64,000 bases of DNA from Phycisphaerae bacterium (GTDB lineage: Bacteria; Planctomycetota; Phycisphaerae; UBA1845), in NCBI GenBank assembly GCA_024102815.1, contig JAGFJJ010000069.1:202950-266949 (forward strand), read 5' to 3'. The position numbers were made by a program, and so were the translations under genes. The notes below the pieces were generated by a model, which was given only the letters and a program-made list of their open reading frames with translations, was not told where the DNA came from and ran no database searches. This document shows, piece by piece, positions 35,386-45,400 of this stretch (positions are counted from its first letter, which is position 1; each line of letters opens with the position of its first letter).

Positions 35386-36534
35386 TCAACGCTTGCCCTG
35401 GCGGACTTGCACCTCCGCAACGGCTTTTCCCTTTAACGAGAACGAACCAGTCCACTCGGCCCCGGACGCCGAGGTGCATACCAGGCGTGGCGGACGCGCC
35501 CGGGGAGAGTCGAGCTTGCAGGAAAGCGATGCGATTTGCTCGAGAGCGCCGGCACCCAGGCTTGACGGCAGCCATTGGTTTCGGGGCATGCGGATGTCCC
35601 CCTTGCGGACGGCATCGACGAATGCGTCGAATCCCGCAAAGTGCTGGCCGGACGCCGTCGCCCGCGCGAGGAGTGAGGTGAACTTGGCAACGGCGGCGCG
35701 GTCATACTCGGCTCCGGTGGGGTTCTCCGGCTGGGCAAGCCAATACGCCTTCCAGCGTGCCTCGAAGTCCTCCACGCCGACTCCGAAGTTCCGCCGCCAG
35801 GCGATGTCCCAGGCCAAACCTTTCCGGCTGACGTCGCGAAGGAACCCGTCGAAAAACGGACGGAATCGCCCATCCTCCGCATGGGCGAGGAAGTGGACCA
35901 TGGACCAGGCTTGATCGTAGTTTGCCCTCTTGATCTCGGCGTTCCACGTCTTGCCATCAATCGTCATCATCTTCGGGAAGGGAATGAATTCGTTGTTCCG
36001 TAGTCCGCTCTGGATGCGCGCCAGCCGATCCGGTGGAACCAAGCCCGAGATCATCCCGTCGCCGGTGAATATCGCTGCTCCAAAGTACTCGGCGAGACCC
36101 TCATTCACCCATACGGGGATGTCGCCCCCGATCACAGAGGCAACGAATTGGTGGAAGCCCTCGTGTTGAACCACGATCCAGGATCGCTCGCCCACAGGGG
36201 GCTCGAGCGTCGCCAGCAGTCGCTTGGCCCGGGCGTCGTACATGCCATAGCTCCCAGGGATGGTTCCGGCCGCGCGGTAATCTTCGAATCGAGCGAAAAG
36301 GAAGAACGGCAGGCGTGTGGTGATGCGTCCGGTGAAGCCGCTGGTGCGATCCTGATACTCATCGGCCATCGCGGTGACGCGAAGGCACGCCTCGCGGACC
36401 GTTTCCTCGTCAAGATCGGAATGGACGATGTAGTAGCGTGTGGGGTACTCGCGCCACTTTGGCCCGGACCGCGCGAGCACGAGCGAAGCCGTAACCGGGA
36501 GCACCAGCAACAAGACAGACAGCGCAATACGCAT
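35386..36534 (-). CDS. Exported DUF1570-like zinc metalloprotease
   Basis: The 382-residue protein begins with a signal peptide (RIALSVLLLVLPVTASLVLA). The catalytic part has HEGFHQF (His124, Glu125, His128) and downstream NEGLAEYF with Glu145 as third zinc ligand, giving a gluzincin site as in DUF1570/peptidase-MA proteins. Residues before it hold YYIVHSDLDEETV, the usual front strand of such proteins. It is probably periplasmic or on the surface. Length is normal. The two-component response regulator lies just upstream on the same strand and could drive it. Substrate unknown. Confidence 0.85.
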   Translation of the reverse strand: MRIALSVLLLVLPVTASLVLARSGPKWREYPTRYYIVHSDLDEETVREACLRVTAMADEYQDRTSGFTGRITTRLPFFLFARFEDYRAAGTIPGSYGMYDARAKRLLATLEPPVGERSWIVVQHEGFHQFVASVIGGDIPVWVNEGLAEYFGAAIFTGDGMISGLVPPDRLARIQSGLRNNEFIPFPKMMTIDGKTWNAEIKRANYDQAWSMVHFLAHAEDGRFRPFFDGFLRDVSRKGLAWDIAWRRNFGVGVEDFEARWKAYWLAQPENPTGAEYDRAAVAKFTSLLARATASGQHFAGFDAFVDAVRKGDIRMPRNQWLPSSLGAGALEQIASLSCKLDSPRARPPRLVCTSASGAEWTGSFSLKGKAVAEVQVRQGKR

Positions 36535-36641
36535 GCGGCGGGAATGCTGCCAACATCGCTTTTCGCTGCCGGTGGTCCGACACATGGCGGAGACGCTTCG
36601 AGGAAACGAGGGCGGGTGCGGCCGCCGGTCAATTCGCTTGC

Positions 36642-37322
36642 TTAGGGTACGAACTTATAACCGATGCTGTGCACGGTAACGATGTAGCGGGGGTGCTTGG
36701 GATCCGGTTCGATCTTCCGCCGCAGGCTGACAATATGGTTATCGACGGTCCGGGTGGCGGGGAACCCTTCAAGGCCCCAGATGACGTCCAGGAGCATGTT
36801 TCGGTCGACGGGCTCCTCGGCATGCTCGATGAGGATCTTCAGGATCTGCAATTCGAAATGGCCGAGATTGTAAACGGCGCCGCCGCGCTCGATGCGTCCC
36901 TTGACCAGATCGACGGTGGCGTCGCCGATGCGCATGATCCGCGAGAGGCCTTTTCCGGCGTCGGTCCGCCGCAAGGCGGCTTTGATGCGGGCGAGCAGTT
37001 CGCGGATGCTGAAAGGCTTGGTGACGTAGTCGTCGGCGCCAACTTCCAAGCCGCGAACCACGTCGATTTCCTGGCTCCTGGCGGTGAGCATGAGCACCGG
37101 TACGACGAATCCCGCCTCGCGAATCCGCCGGCATACTTCGAGCCCGTCCATGACGGGCATCATGATGTCGAGCAGGATCAGGTCGGGATTCTCGCGCGTT
37201 GCGGCCTTCAGCGCGGCCTCGCCATCCTTGGCCAGCACCACCTCGTACCCTTCGAATTCGAGGTTGTCGCGTAGTCCCGCTGCGACTGCTTCTTCGTCTT
37301 CGGCCACCAGAATTCGAGCCAT
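36642..37322 (-). CDS. OmpR/PhoB-type response regulator
   Basis: The 226-residue regulator has a receiver domain with the acidic pair Glu8/Asp9, the phosphorylated Asp52 in LILLDIMMP, Thr in MLTAR and Lys in VTKPFS. The winged-helix domain (about 130-226) has FELQILKILIEHAEEPVDRNMLLDVIWG and TVDNHIVSLRRKIEPDPKHPRYIVTVHSIGYKF. It binds DNA at its target promoters after phosphotransfer from the sensor kinase encoded just upstream (37404-39038). GGAGG lies 8 bases before the ATG. Same family as PhoB and KdpE; the regulon is unknown. Confidence 0.95.
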   Translation of the reverse strand: MARILVAEDEEAVAAGLRDNLEFEGYEVVLAKDGEAALKAATRENPDLILLDIMMPVMDGLEVCRRIREAGFVVPVLMLTARSQEIDVVRGLEVGADDYVTKPFSIRELLARIKAALRRTDAGKGLSRIMRIGDATVDLVKGRIERGGAVYNLGHFELQILKILIEHAEEPVDRNMLLDVIWGLEGFPATRTVDNHIVSLRRKIEPDPKHPRYIVTVHSIGYKFVP

Positions 37323-37403
37323 AAGTGCAACCTCCGTATGCCGTCACGATCGCACATCGGCCAAGCCGAACCTGTTCGGCTCGCGCCGCCGCACATTCTA
37401 CCA

Positions 37404-39038
37404 TCAGCCTGCGGTGTTGTCTGCGGGCTGGAGCACTCCACTTCCGCTTCCTTCAGCCGGGGCCGAAATGGGAGAGCCGCTACTCGATGCCGTGGGCTCG
37501 GCACCGGCCGAGACCTCCGACGCGGGCAAGAAGATCCGGAAAGTCGTTCCGCGCACCAGACGGCCTTCGACGTCGATCGAGCCGTGATGGGCATCGACGA
37601 TGTGTTTAACCAGGGCCAGTCCGAGACCGGCGCCGCTCCGGCGGCGGACGCGATCGTCCGGGGAGCGATAGAATCCCTCAAACAAACGAAGGCGGTCTTC
37701 AGGGCTGATGCCGATTCCGCGGTCGCTCACGGCGATGGCGATGCCATGCTTGCCGCGGCGCGTGTCCCGCTTTACGTCCACCTCGACGAATTTCTCTTCG
37801 TCCGAGTATTTCGTGGCATTGCTGAGCAGGTTGAACAGAATCTGAACGATGGCGTCGCGATCGGCGTTGACGAAAGGCAGCGCCGGTTCGATGCGAAGCT
37901 GGTGTTGAAACCCCGCCCGATCCAGTTCGGGGCGGTAAGCTTCGAAAGTCTCCTCGACAACCTGTCCGACGTCGGTGGGCTTGAACCGATACTCGCCTCG
38001 GCCGGCTTCGATGCGGGCGAAGTCGAGGATGTTGTTGATCATGTTGGTAAGGCGGGCGCTCTCCCGGGTGATGATCGCGTAATACTCCTGTCGCTTGGCT
38101 TCGTCCTTGACCCGGCCGCTCTGGAGCGTTTCGCCATACAAGCGGAGCACCGCCAGAGGCGTTTTGAGTTCGTGGGAGACATCCGCTACGAAGTTGGCCT
38201 TCATTTCCGCGAGGGCGATCTCCCGGCGGGTCACGCGCAGAAGGATGACCATGGCGATCAACAGCGTGATCAACGCCACGCCTGTCAAGGTGAGATGGAA
38301 CCACGTGTTCCAACGGACGGCGGCGGTTTGTTCCGCAAGGTACTCGACAGTCGGTCGAAGCTCCCACAAGGCCGTACCCTCGCGCACGCCGCCGAGAGAA
38401 ATCGGCTGGACCCAGGGGGCCAGGTTGGGCTGGTTCGCGGGAACAAGTTCGAGCCCGTAGACGAGCAGTGGCTCGACGATCTCGCGGACAAGGCGATGAT
38501 CGTCGAGCCAGGCGACCAGCGTACCGGGGGCCTCGGCAGGGCGCCGCGCGGTCTCGATGGCAATCAGGTAAGCGGCTCCGGACTGAGCGTCGGTCACGAG
38601 TTGCGTGCGAACCGGCGTCTCAACATCGGCAAGGAGTTGCAGGGCGATCAACCGTTCCGATACCACCGCCTCCAATTCGCGGGGCGGATCGGTTCTGCCC
38701 AGGCGCAGCAGCAACTTCCCGCGGTTCCATTCATAGAGCGCCTTGACCCACGGGGGCCTGACGGCAGCGCCCGGTGCCGAGCCGTCACCCATGCCCGCAG
38801 ATTCGGAATGGGCCGCCTCGAATAGCGTCTCGAGATCCATGGTGACCTCGGCACGAGACTTGTTGGCGATTTCGATGGCGATATTTCTCGCCTGGAGCGT
38901 CAGAAGGCTGCTCAAGCGTTCCGACTGCTGGATGGCCAGGACGACGCCGAGTGCGATCAGGGAAATGGCGAAGACGACAAGCCAGGCGCCGGTGCGTCCG
39001 ATCAGCGGGCGCCGAGGTTGTCTGGCTGGTCTTGGCAT
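37404..39038 (-). CDS. Membrane sensor histidine kinase
   Basis: The 544-residue protein has a membrane helix near residues 17-38, a periplasmic sensor part of ~190 residues, a second helix (~230-255), then the H-box VSHELKTPLAVL with His289, N-box NLLSNATKYSDEEKF, G1 SDRGIGIS, F-box GFYRSPDD and G2 RRSGAGLGLALVKHIVDAH. Everything required for autophosphorylation is present. A Ser/Ala/Pro-rich C-terminal tail of ~40 residues lies past the catalytic domain, which is unusual. GGGAG is 5 bases before the start. It is the first gene of a two-gene operon with the response regulator. Confidence 0.94.
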   Translation of the reverse strand: MPRPARQPRRPLIGRTGAWLVVFAISLIALGVVLAIQQSERLSSLLTLQARNIAIEIANKSRAEVTMDLETLFEAAHSESAGMGDGSAPGAAVRPPWVKALYEWNRGKLLLRLGRTDPPRELEAVVSERLIALQLLADVETPVRTQLVTDAQSGAAYLIAIETARRPAEAPGTLVAWLDDHRLVREIVEPLLVYGLELVPANQPNLAPWVQPISLGGVREGTALWELRPTVEYLAEQTAAVRWNTWFHLTLTGVALITLLIAMVILLRVTRREIALAEMKANFVADVSHELKTPLAVLRLYGETLQSGRVKDEAKRQEYYAIITRESARLTNMINNILDFARIEAGRGEYRFKPTDVGQVVEETFEAYRPELDRAGFQHQLRIEPALPFVNADRDAIVQILFNLLSNATKYSDEEKFVEVDVKRDTRRGKHGIAIAVSDRGIGISPEDRLRLFEGFYRSPDDRVRRRSGAGLGLALVKHIVDAHHGSIDVEGRLVRGTTFRIFLPASEVSAGAEPTASSSGSPISAPAEGSGSGVLQPADNTAG

Positions 39039-39221
39039 GTCACTCCCGTTGCTCGCCGAATTGTCGGAGTCGACAAGCGTGTTGCGGTCAGGACCTGGAA
39101 CCTGAGAATACTTGGATCGTTCACCCGTTGCCAGTCAGAAGGCGTCGGCATCGCAGAGCCGGTACCACCGGCGGTACCCGCTGGCGTCATGAACCTCCTA
39201 TCACTATAGTCCGGTAACCGC

Positions 39222-39250
39222 GGGCCGAGCGATCGGCCCTGTTATTTCTT
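39222..39250 (+). promoter_or_regulatory. Hairpin in the leader of the Mrp gene
   Basis: GGGCCGA and TCGGCCC pair across GCGA, followed by TGTTATTTCTT. It is terminator-shaped but stands upstream of the gene, just after a TATAGT (39205-39210) that could be its -10. It may cap the mRNA 5' end, attenuate it, or be chance. The other ~200 bases between the histidine kinase and Mrp genes hold nothing further I can identify. Confidence 0.3.
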
Positions 39251-39281
39251 AGCGCCTTTCCATCCTCACGAGGTGTTTCCG

Positions 39282-40367
39282 GTGGCTGCGCTGACCCCAG
39301 ACGCGATTCTCGAACGGCTCAAGACGGTAAGGGATCCCGAACTCCACCGCGACATCGTTTCGCTCAACATGGTCCGCGACATCCGGCTGGACGGCTCCCG
39401 GGTGCAGCTCAAGATTGAGCTCACCACGCCGGCATGTCCCATGAAGGACCAGATCGAGCACGACGTCCGGCAGGCCCTGGCTTCCCTGTCGGAAATCGGC
39501 AATGTGACGATCGAGTGGGGTGCCCAGGTCCGCTCCACTCGAGGAGCAGGGGCGGAACAGTTGCCGGGCGTGAAGAACATTCTGGCCGTGGGCGCGGGCA
39601 AGGGTGGCGTGGGCAAGAGCACGGCCGCGGTCCTGCTGGCCTATGGACTTCACCGCAGTGGGGCGTCGGTGGGATTGCTCGATGCCGACGTCTATGGTCC
39701 GAGCATTCCGACGCTGACGGGAATCGAAGGAGCCCGGCCGGAGGTGCAGGACAACATGATCATTCCCGTCGATGCGGGCGGCGTGAAGGTGATCAGCATC
39801 GGATTCATGGTGGACCGCGACAAGCCGCTGATCTGGCGTGGTCCCATGGCCCACGGAGTCATCAAGCAGTTTCTCGAGCAGGTGGCGTGGGGCGAACTTG
39901 ACTACCTGATCGTTGACCTGCCGCCGGGAACCGGTGACGTGCCGCTGACGCTGGCGCAGTCCATCCCCGCGCTCACCGGGGCGGTGGTTATCTGTACGCC
40001 CCAGGATGTCGCCTTGCTCGATGCACGTCGGGCGGTTCGCATGTACGAACATCTGAACGTGGGGTGCCTGGGCATCATCGAGAATATGAGCTATTACCTC
40101 TGCCCGAATTGCGGGCATCGTGACGAGTTATTCGATCACGGCGGCGCGCGGCGCGCGGCCGAGGAAATGGGCGTGCCCTTCCTGGGCGAAATTCCGCTGA
40201 ACGCTCAGATTCGCGTTCACGGCGATCGTGGCGAACCCGGCAGGCTGTTTACCGACACCGACGATCACGTCCGCCAGGCGCTGGACCAGGTGGTCGCCGC
40301 GACCGCCGGCAGGATCAGCATAAGGAGCCAGGAAGTATCCGGAGCGCCCACGCTGTCGATCGAATAA
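39282..40367 (+). CDS. Mrp/NBP35-family Fe-S carrier ATPase
   Basis: The 361-residue protein has an N-terminal MIP18-like domain (residues 1-90: LKTVRDPELHRDIVSLNMV, TTPACPMKDQIEHDVR) and a P-loop ATPase domain. The deviant Walker A is GKGGVGKSTAAVLLAYGL (Lys112). DADVYGPSIPTLTG, WRGPMAHGVIKQFLEQVAWGELDYLIVDLPPGTGD and the Cys pair CPNCGH carry the family's signature. It helps assemble or transfer Fe-S clusters as a dimer. GTG at 39282 is the start, with GAGG 8 bases upstream; GTG at 39273 lies inside that ribosome site and is unlikely. The DinB-like, methyltransferase and nth genes follow within 50-60 bases each. Confidence 0.93.
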   Translation: MAALTPDAILERLKTVRDPELHRDIVSLNMVRDIRLDGSRVQLKIELTTPACPMKDQIEHDVRQALASLSEIGNVTIEWGAQVRSTRGAGAEQLPGVKNILAVGAGKGGVGKSTAAVLLAYGLHRSGASVGLLDADVYGPSIPTLTGIEGARPEVQDNMIIPVDAGGVKVISIGFMVDRDKPLIWRGPMAHGVIKQFLEQVAWGELDYLIVDLPPGTGDVPLTLAQSIPALTGAVVICTPQDVALLDARRAVRMYEHLNVGCLGIIENMSYYLCPNCGHRDELFDHGGARRAAEEMGVPFLGEIPLNAQIRVHGDRGEPGRLFTDTDDHVRQALDQVVAATAGRISIRSQEVSGAPTLSIE

Positions 40368-40403
40368 CCGTCGGATCGGCGAACCGCCCTCAAGGATATG
40401 CGC

Positions 40404-40907
40404 ATGAAAATCTCGGACTTGCTGGCCGACCAGATTGACGGAACCCGCGACTGGACGCTCAAGCTGATCGCGGACATCGAGGGAGACGAGTGGTTCTATC
40501 AGCCGGCGCCGGGGCTGGCGCATGCGCTGTGGCTTTGCGGTCATTTGGCATCCTCCCAGCATACCCTCGTTTTTGATCGGTGTCTGGGTAAGCCGTTTAT
40601 CGACGCCGGATTCAAGTCGCATTTCCCGATTGGCGGCCCGGTGAAATCGGCAAGGGAGCATGACTATCCCGCTCCGGCCGTCGTCCTCGACGCCATGAAG
40701 CAGATTCATATCCGGACGGTGGACGCGGTACGGAACATGTCAGATGCCTTGTTAGCGGAACCGGCATTCGGCGCCGACGGAAAGAGCATCCACCCGCATT
40801 ACCGGGACAAGGCCGGGGTGGTGGCGCACTGCAATCGACACGAGGCGTTTCACGCTGGCCAGATCGCCACGATTCGCCGCTTGTTGGGCAAGCCGTTTCT
40901 CCGGTAG
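40404..40907 (+). CDS. DinB-like metal-binding protein
   Basis: The 167-residue protein forms a four-helix bundle of the DinB/YfiT superfamily. Metal ligands are visible: His in LCGHLASSQ near residue 51 and the C-terminal HEAFHAGQIATIRRLLG, where the two His are the typical HxxxH pair. The family covers thiol-dependent transferases with unassigned substrates. ATG at 40404 was chosen since AGGA sits 7 bases upstream; ATG at 40398 overlaps that ribosome site. It lies between Mrp and an O-methyltransferase, in one likely operon. Confidence 0.83.
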   Translation: MKISDLLADQIDGTRDWTLKLIADIEGDEWFYQPAPGLAHALWLCGHLASSQHTLVFDRCLGKPFIDAGFKSHFPIGGPVKSAREHDYPAPAVVLDAMKQIHIRTVDAVRNMSDALLAEPAFGADGKSIHPHYRDKAGVVAHCNRHEAFHAGQIATIRRLLGKPFLR

Positions 40908-40967
40908 CACTGCCGCGCACGGCAAGACCCCGCTAAGGCGAAGCATCATACGAGGAACAGGAATCTC

Positions 40968-41534
40968 ATGGATCCCCAACGCGTACAGACCGTCCTCGCG
41001 GAACTCGAACACTTCATGTCCCGAACGGACGACGCCCTGAATCTCCCCAGGGAATCGGCCGAATTCGTTCACGCGCTCGTACTTTCCCGCGGATGCCGGC
41101 GGGTCGTGGAAATCGGCACGAGTTACGGCTACAGCGGAATCTGGATCGCATCCGGGCTGGCGGCGTCGGGCGGGCAACTTATCACCATCGATCGCGAGCG
41201 GCGCAAGACCGACACGGCACGTGTCCGATTTGAAGAGGCCGGACTGAGCCATGTGGTGGACTTCCGCGTAGGGAGGGCCGTGGACCTGCTGCCTGCGATC
41301 GACGGGCCGATCGACTTCGTGCTCAACGACGCCGACAAGGAAAACTGCATCCGCTATGTGGAAATCCTGGCGGAGAAACTCTCGGAGCGTGCCATCCTTC
41401 TGACGGACAACACGACGTCTCATGCCACGCAGTTGGCGCCGTTTCTGGAGTGGATCCATCGGCGCGACGATTTCTTCACGGTGATCGTGCCCATCGGGAA
41501 CGGTATGGCTTTGTCGGTGAAGCGCGGCGGGTAG
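40968..41534 (+). CDS. Class I O-methyltransferase
   Basis: The 188-residue SAM-dependent enzyme is of the caffeoyl-CoA O-methyltransferase type. Motif I is VVEIGTSYGYSGIWIA, the acidic SAM-binding end follows in LITIDRERRKTDTARVRFEEAGL, and the metal-binding line FVLNDADKENCIRYVEI with DNTTSH follow. Small for the class, but complete. A ribosome site AGGAA precedes the ATG. The substrate is unknown. It shares a strand and close spacing with Mrp, DinB and nth. Confidence 0.88.
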   Translation: MDPQRVQTVLAELEHFMSRTDDALNLPRESAEFVHALVLSRGCRRVVEIGTSYGYSGIWIASGLAASGGQLITIDRERRKTDTARVRFEEAGLSHVVDFRVGRAVDLLPAIDGPIDFVLNDADKENCIRYVEILAEKLSERAILLTDNTTSHATQLAPFLEWIHRRDDFFTVIVPIGNGMALSVKRGG

Positions 41535-41581
41535 GGTCGATCAATCTGTACGAGGAGCCTTCCGCCGGGGAGAAACTGGAA

Positions 41582-42352
41582 ATGGCCAAGCCTCAACCTG
41601 CCCGACTGGAAACGGGGGAATCGCCCGCGCAGCGCCGCCGGCGCGCCGGCAAGATCGTCGCGCAATTGCATGCGCTCTATCCCGAAGCTGACTGCGCCCT
41701 TCGTCATTGCGATCCGTTCCAACTCCTCGTCGCCACCATTCTTTCCGCTCAAAGCACGGACGAGACGGTCAACAAGGTTACGCCCGCGCTGTTCGCGGCC
41801 TACGCGACGGCGCCCGACCTGGCTGCCGCTTCACTCGCCGATATCGAACGGATCATTCGACCGACGGGCTTTTTCCGCCAAAAGGCCAAGAACATCAAAG
41901 CTGCTGCGCAGCGAATTGTGGAGAGCTTTGGCGGCGAAGTTCCCAGCGACATGGACGCGCTGATCAGCCTGCCGGGCGTCGCGAGAAAGACGGCCAATGT
42001 CGTTCTGGGAACGGCGTTCGGTAGGAACGCAGGCGTGGTGGTGGATACGCACATTGGGCGACTGGCGCTCAGATTGGCCCTGGCGCCCAGCGCGCGAGAC
42101 AGCAAGGATGCCGTAAAAATCGAACGCGACCTCATGGCCGTCGTCCCGCAGTCCGAATGGACATTTGTCGGCCACGCTTTGATCTGGCATGGACGAAGGG
42201 TCTGTTCGGCGCGCAAACCAAATTGCCCGGGGTGTGCGCTTTCGCGATGGTGTCCCTCGGCCGAGCTCACATCCGACAGTCCGGCACCGGCAGTGAGACT
42301 GAAGAAAACAAGCCGCAAGCCCCGATCAACTTCAGAATCTGCCGTCCGCTGA
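41582..42352 (+). CDS. nth: Endonuclease III
   Basis: The 256-residue DNA glycosylase/AP lyase removes oxidised pyrimidines. The helix-hairpin-helix LPGVARKTANVVL contains the catalytic Lys; the catalytic Asp is in VVDTHIGRLALRL. Four Cys form the Fe-S cluster in the C-terminal part (CSARKPNCPGCALSRWC). LLVATILSAQSTDETVN is the usual first helix. It has ~35 extra basic residues at both ends compared with E. coli Nth. GGAG lies ahead of ATG 41582. Last gene of a small operon. Confidence 0.95.
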   Translation: MAKPQPARLETGESPAQRRRRAGKIVAQLHALYPEADCALRHCDPFQLLVATILSAQSTDETVNKVTPALFAAYATAPDLAAASLADIERIIRPTGFFRQKAKNIKAAAQRIVESFGGEVPSDMDALISLPGVARKTANVVLGTAFGRNAGVVVDTHIGRLALRLALAPSARDSKDAVKIERDLMAVVPQSEWTFVGHALIWHGRRVCSARKPNCPGCALSRWCPSAELTSDSPAPAVRLKKTSRKPRSTSESAVR

Positions 42353-42496
42353 GCATCGCGCGTCGAGCGCCGGCGGGCACCTGGGCCAAATTTCGTATTT
42401 CCCGGCCCCATAAGAATGTGCTAAGATAGCGACTCTACACAGTCTCTTGCGGCCGGCTGAGCACCGGCTCGTCAGATCAATTGGAAAGGGTCTGGA

Positions 42497-45400
42497 ATGT
42501 TGCGATCAGGTCTAGTTGCGTTCTTCTTGCTGTGCGGCTCGCTGGCCGTTGCCAGCGGACAAACCGAACCGTTCGATTACCGGGCGGCGATTGAACAACT
42601 CAAAGCGGAAAGACCCGGTGTTCAAGTCCGGGAAGAGCAGGGTCGCGTCGTGGCACTGTTCGGCGTCGCGCTGGCCAACGGGGGCTCAGCGCGCGAGTCG
42701 GCCGATCAGGTTGCCGTCCAATACGCCCAACTGCTGGGGGCGGATCCGGCCGATTTGGCACCGGGAAGCCTGGTCGACAACAATCGCGAGACCGTTGGGG
42801 TCATGTTTGACCCGGACACGGGCTCGTACAAGTTTACGCTGGCCTATTACAACCAGGTTCGCAGCGGGCTGCCGGTTTACGGGAGAGAGCTGCGGGTGCT
42901 GGTGCGGAACGAGCCGGGCCACCCGGCGGTGTGGGCACGGTCGAACCTGCGAAATCTGGGCGGTTTCAACGCCGCGCAGCGTGGACCGGTGGCCGACTTC
43001 GCCTCCGCCCGTGCGGCAGTCGTGAGCAGGTTTCCGCAGGTCGATCGGTTTGCGGAGGAGCGGGCCGTCATTTGGGCGGGGCCTGAAGAGGCGGCGTCCG
43101 ACCCGCGCGTGGCGGTTTCTTTCGTCGCGGAAGGCGGCAATCCCGCAGCCGGTGAGTACTTCAAGCATCGCCTGGTCGTCGATAACGCCACCGGGGAAAT
43201 CCTCCTCGACGAAGACCTGATCGTTTTCGAGAACGTACTGGGCAGCGTCACCGGCAACTACACGCCGGGTCCCAAGGCGGCCCAGTGCACCAATGAAGTG
43301 TCCGCGGCATTCCGGTATGCCACGGTCTCCATTCAGGGCGGCGCATCCGCATTCGCCACGCCGTTCGGGAATTTCGAGATTCCCAACGCCGGCACGAGTT
43401 CCGTGACCGTCCTTTCGCCGATTCGCGGGCAGTACTTCCAGGTGATCAATGCGGCGGGAATTACGGAGGAGCTCACGCAGACGGTCACCCCGCCTGGTCC
43501 GGCCAGCTTTGTACATAACCTGCCGAACACCGACGAGCTGGTTCTCGCCCAGGTCAACGGGTACATGAACGCCAACGACGTGCGTGATTTCGTGCTCAGC
43601 GTACATCCCACGTATCCGGTCGTATCCACACAAACCAATTTCACCGTCCGGGTGAACCGCAACGATTTCTATTGCCCGGGGAACGCCTGGTATGACGGCA
43701 GCGCCCTCAATTTCTGCCGGGCGACATCGACGTACGGCAACACGTCTTTCGCCAGCGTGTCGCAGCACGAATACGGCCACCACCTGGTGGAGATGGCCGG
43801 AAGCGGTCAGGCAGAATATGGCGAGGGCATGTCCGACTGCATCGCCATGCTGGTGGCCGATGACCCAGGCCTGGGCTACGGGTTCTTTTTTAACGATTGC
43901 AACACGCCGCTACGCAATGCGGACAACAACTGCCAGTACAGCGCGACGAGTTGCTCCACGTGCGGCAGCGAATCCCATGATTGCGGAAATCTGCTGTCCG
44001 GGTGCGTCTGGGACCTGCGCGAGAATCTGGGGCAGAGCCAACCGCTCATGGGCCTGGCGATTGTTCGTAACCTGACGGTCAACTCCATTCTGCTGCACTC
44101 GGGATCGGGTATCACGCCGCAGATCGCGATCGACTTCCTGACGCTGGATGACGACGACGCGAACATCAACAACGGCTCGCCGCACTGGAGCGAGATCTGC
44201 ACGGCCTTCGGTGCGCATGGAATCGATTGCCCGCCGGTCCAGGCCATCGAGTTTTCCTATCCGCAGGGCATTCCATCCACGATTCCGCCGGGAGCGCCCT
44301 ACCCGCTGCTCGTAGACGTTGTGCCGACGAACGGCAGTCCCGTGCCGGGTTCCGGCGTGTTGCATTGGCGGAACGGCACGAGCGGGGGATTCATCACCGC
44401 GTCCATGACGGAGTCAAGCCCGAATTCGTATCAGGGGGAGATTCCCGCGGCTACTTGCGGTGAGGTCTTGGAGTTCTTCGTCTCGGCGGAGGCGAGTGGG
44501 TTCGGTCCGATGTACGATCCACCGAACGGCGAGAGCGCCCCTTACGCACGGATTGTGGCCACCGGCGTGGATGTCGAAGCGTCCTTTGATTTCGAGTCGG
44601 CGCCGGGCTGGGCGGTCTCGGGCACCGCCACGGACGGGCAGTGGACCCGAGGCATACCTGCCGGCGGCGGCAGTCGCGGCGACCCGCCCACCGACTACGA
44701 TGGTTCCGGCCAGTGCTACGTTACGGACAACGTGGCGGGCAACTCCGACGTGGACAACGGTGATACGATCCTCACCTCCCCGGCCTTTGACCTGACGGGA
44801 ATGGGCAATCCGTACGTCCGCTACGCCCGTTGGTACTCGAACACCGCCGGTGACAATCCGCAAGCCGACGTTTTCGATGTGCAGGTCAGTGACGATAACG
44901 GGGCCACTTGGACGCTTCTGGAGCGGGTAGGGCCGACCGGCATTGAAGCAGCCGGAGGCTGGTATTTCCGCATGCTCCCGCTTGCCGGGCTGATCGACTA
45001 TACCAACTCCGTCCGAATTCGGTTCATCGCCTCGGACTTCGGCGGCGGCTCGGTCATTGAGGCGGGAGTGGATGCATTGGAGGTATTCGACCTCGTCTGC
45101 GGAGCGGCCAGTCCGATTGCCGCCGATTGGCCGGACAGCGCCGAAACAAACCGGTACATCTCCTTCGCGCCCAATAATGGCACAGACGCGGTGAACTTCC
45201 AGGTCGAACTGCTGAGCGGGCCGGGGACCCCTGGCATCGTCGGATGGGTGGACGCGCCAAACGCCATGGGCGTTTCGCGGCTGTCGGCCAGTCCGCCCGC
45301 ACCGCGGGTCTGGTCGGAATCCGTCGTGCACGTGGGCGACTGCCCAATCGTGCCCGGATCGAGCTATGCCGTTCGCTCCAGCTATGACGGCGTCCTGTTC

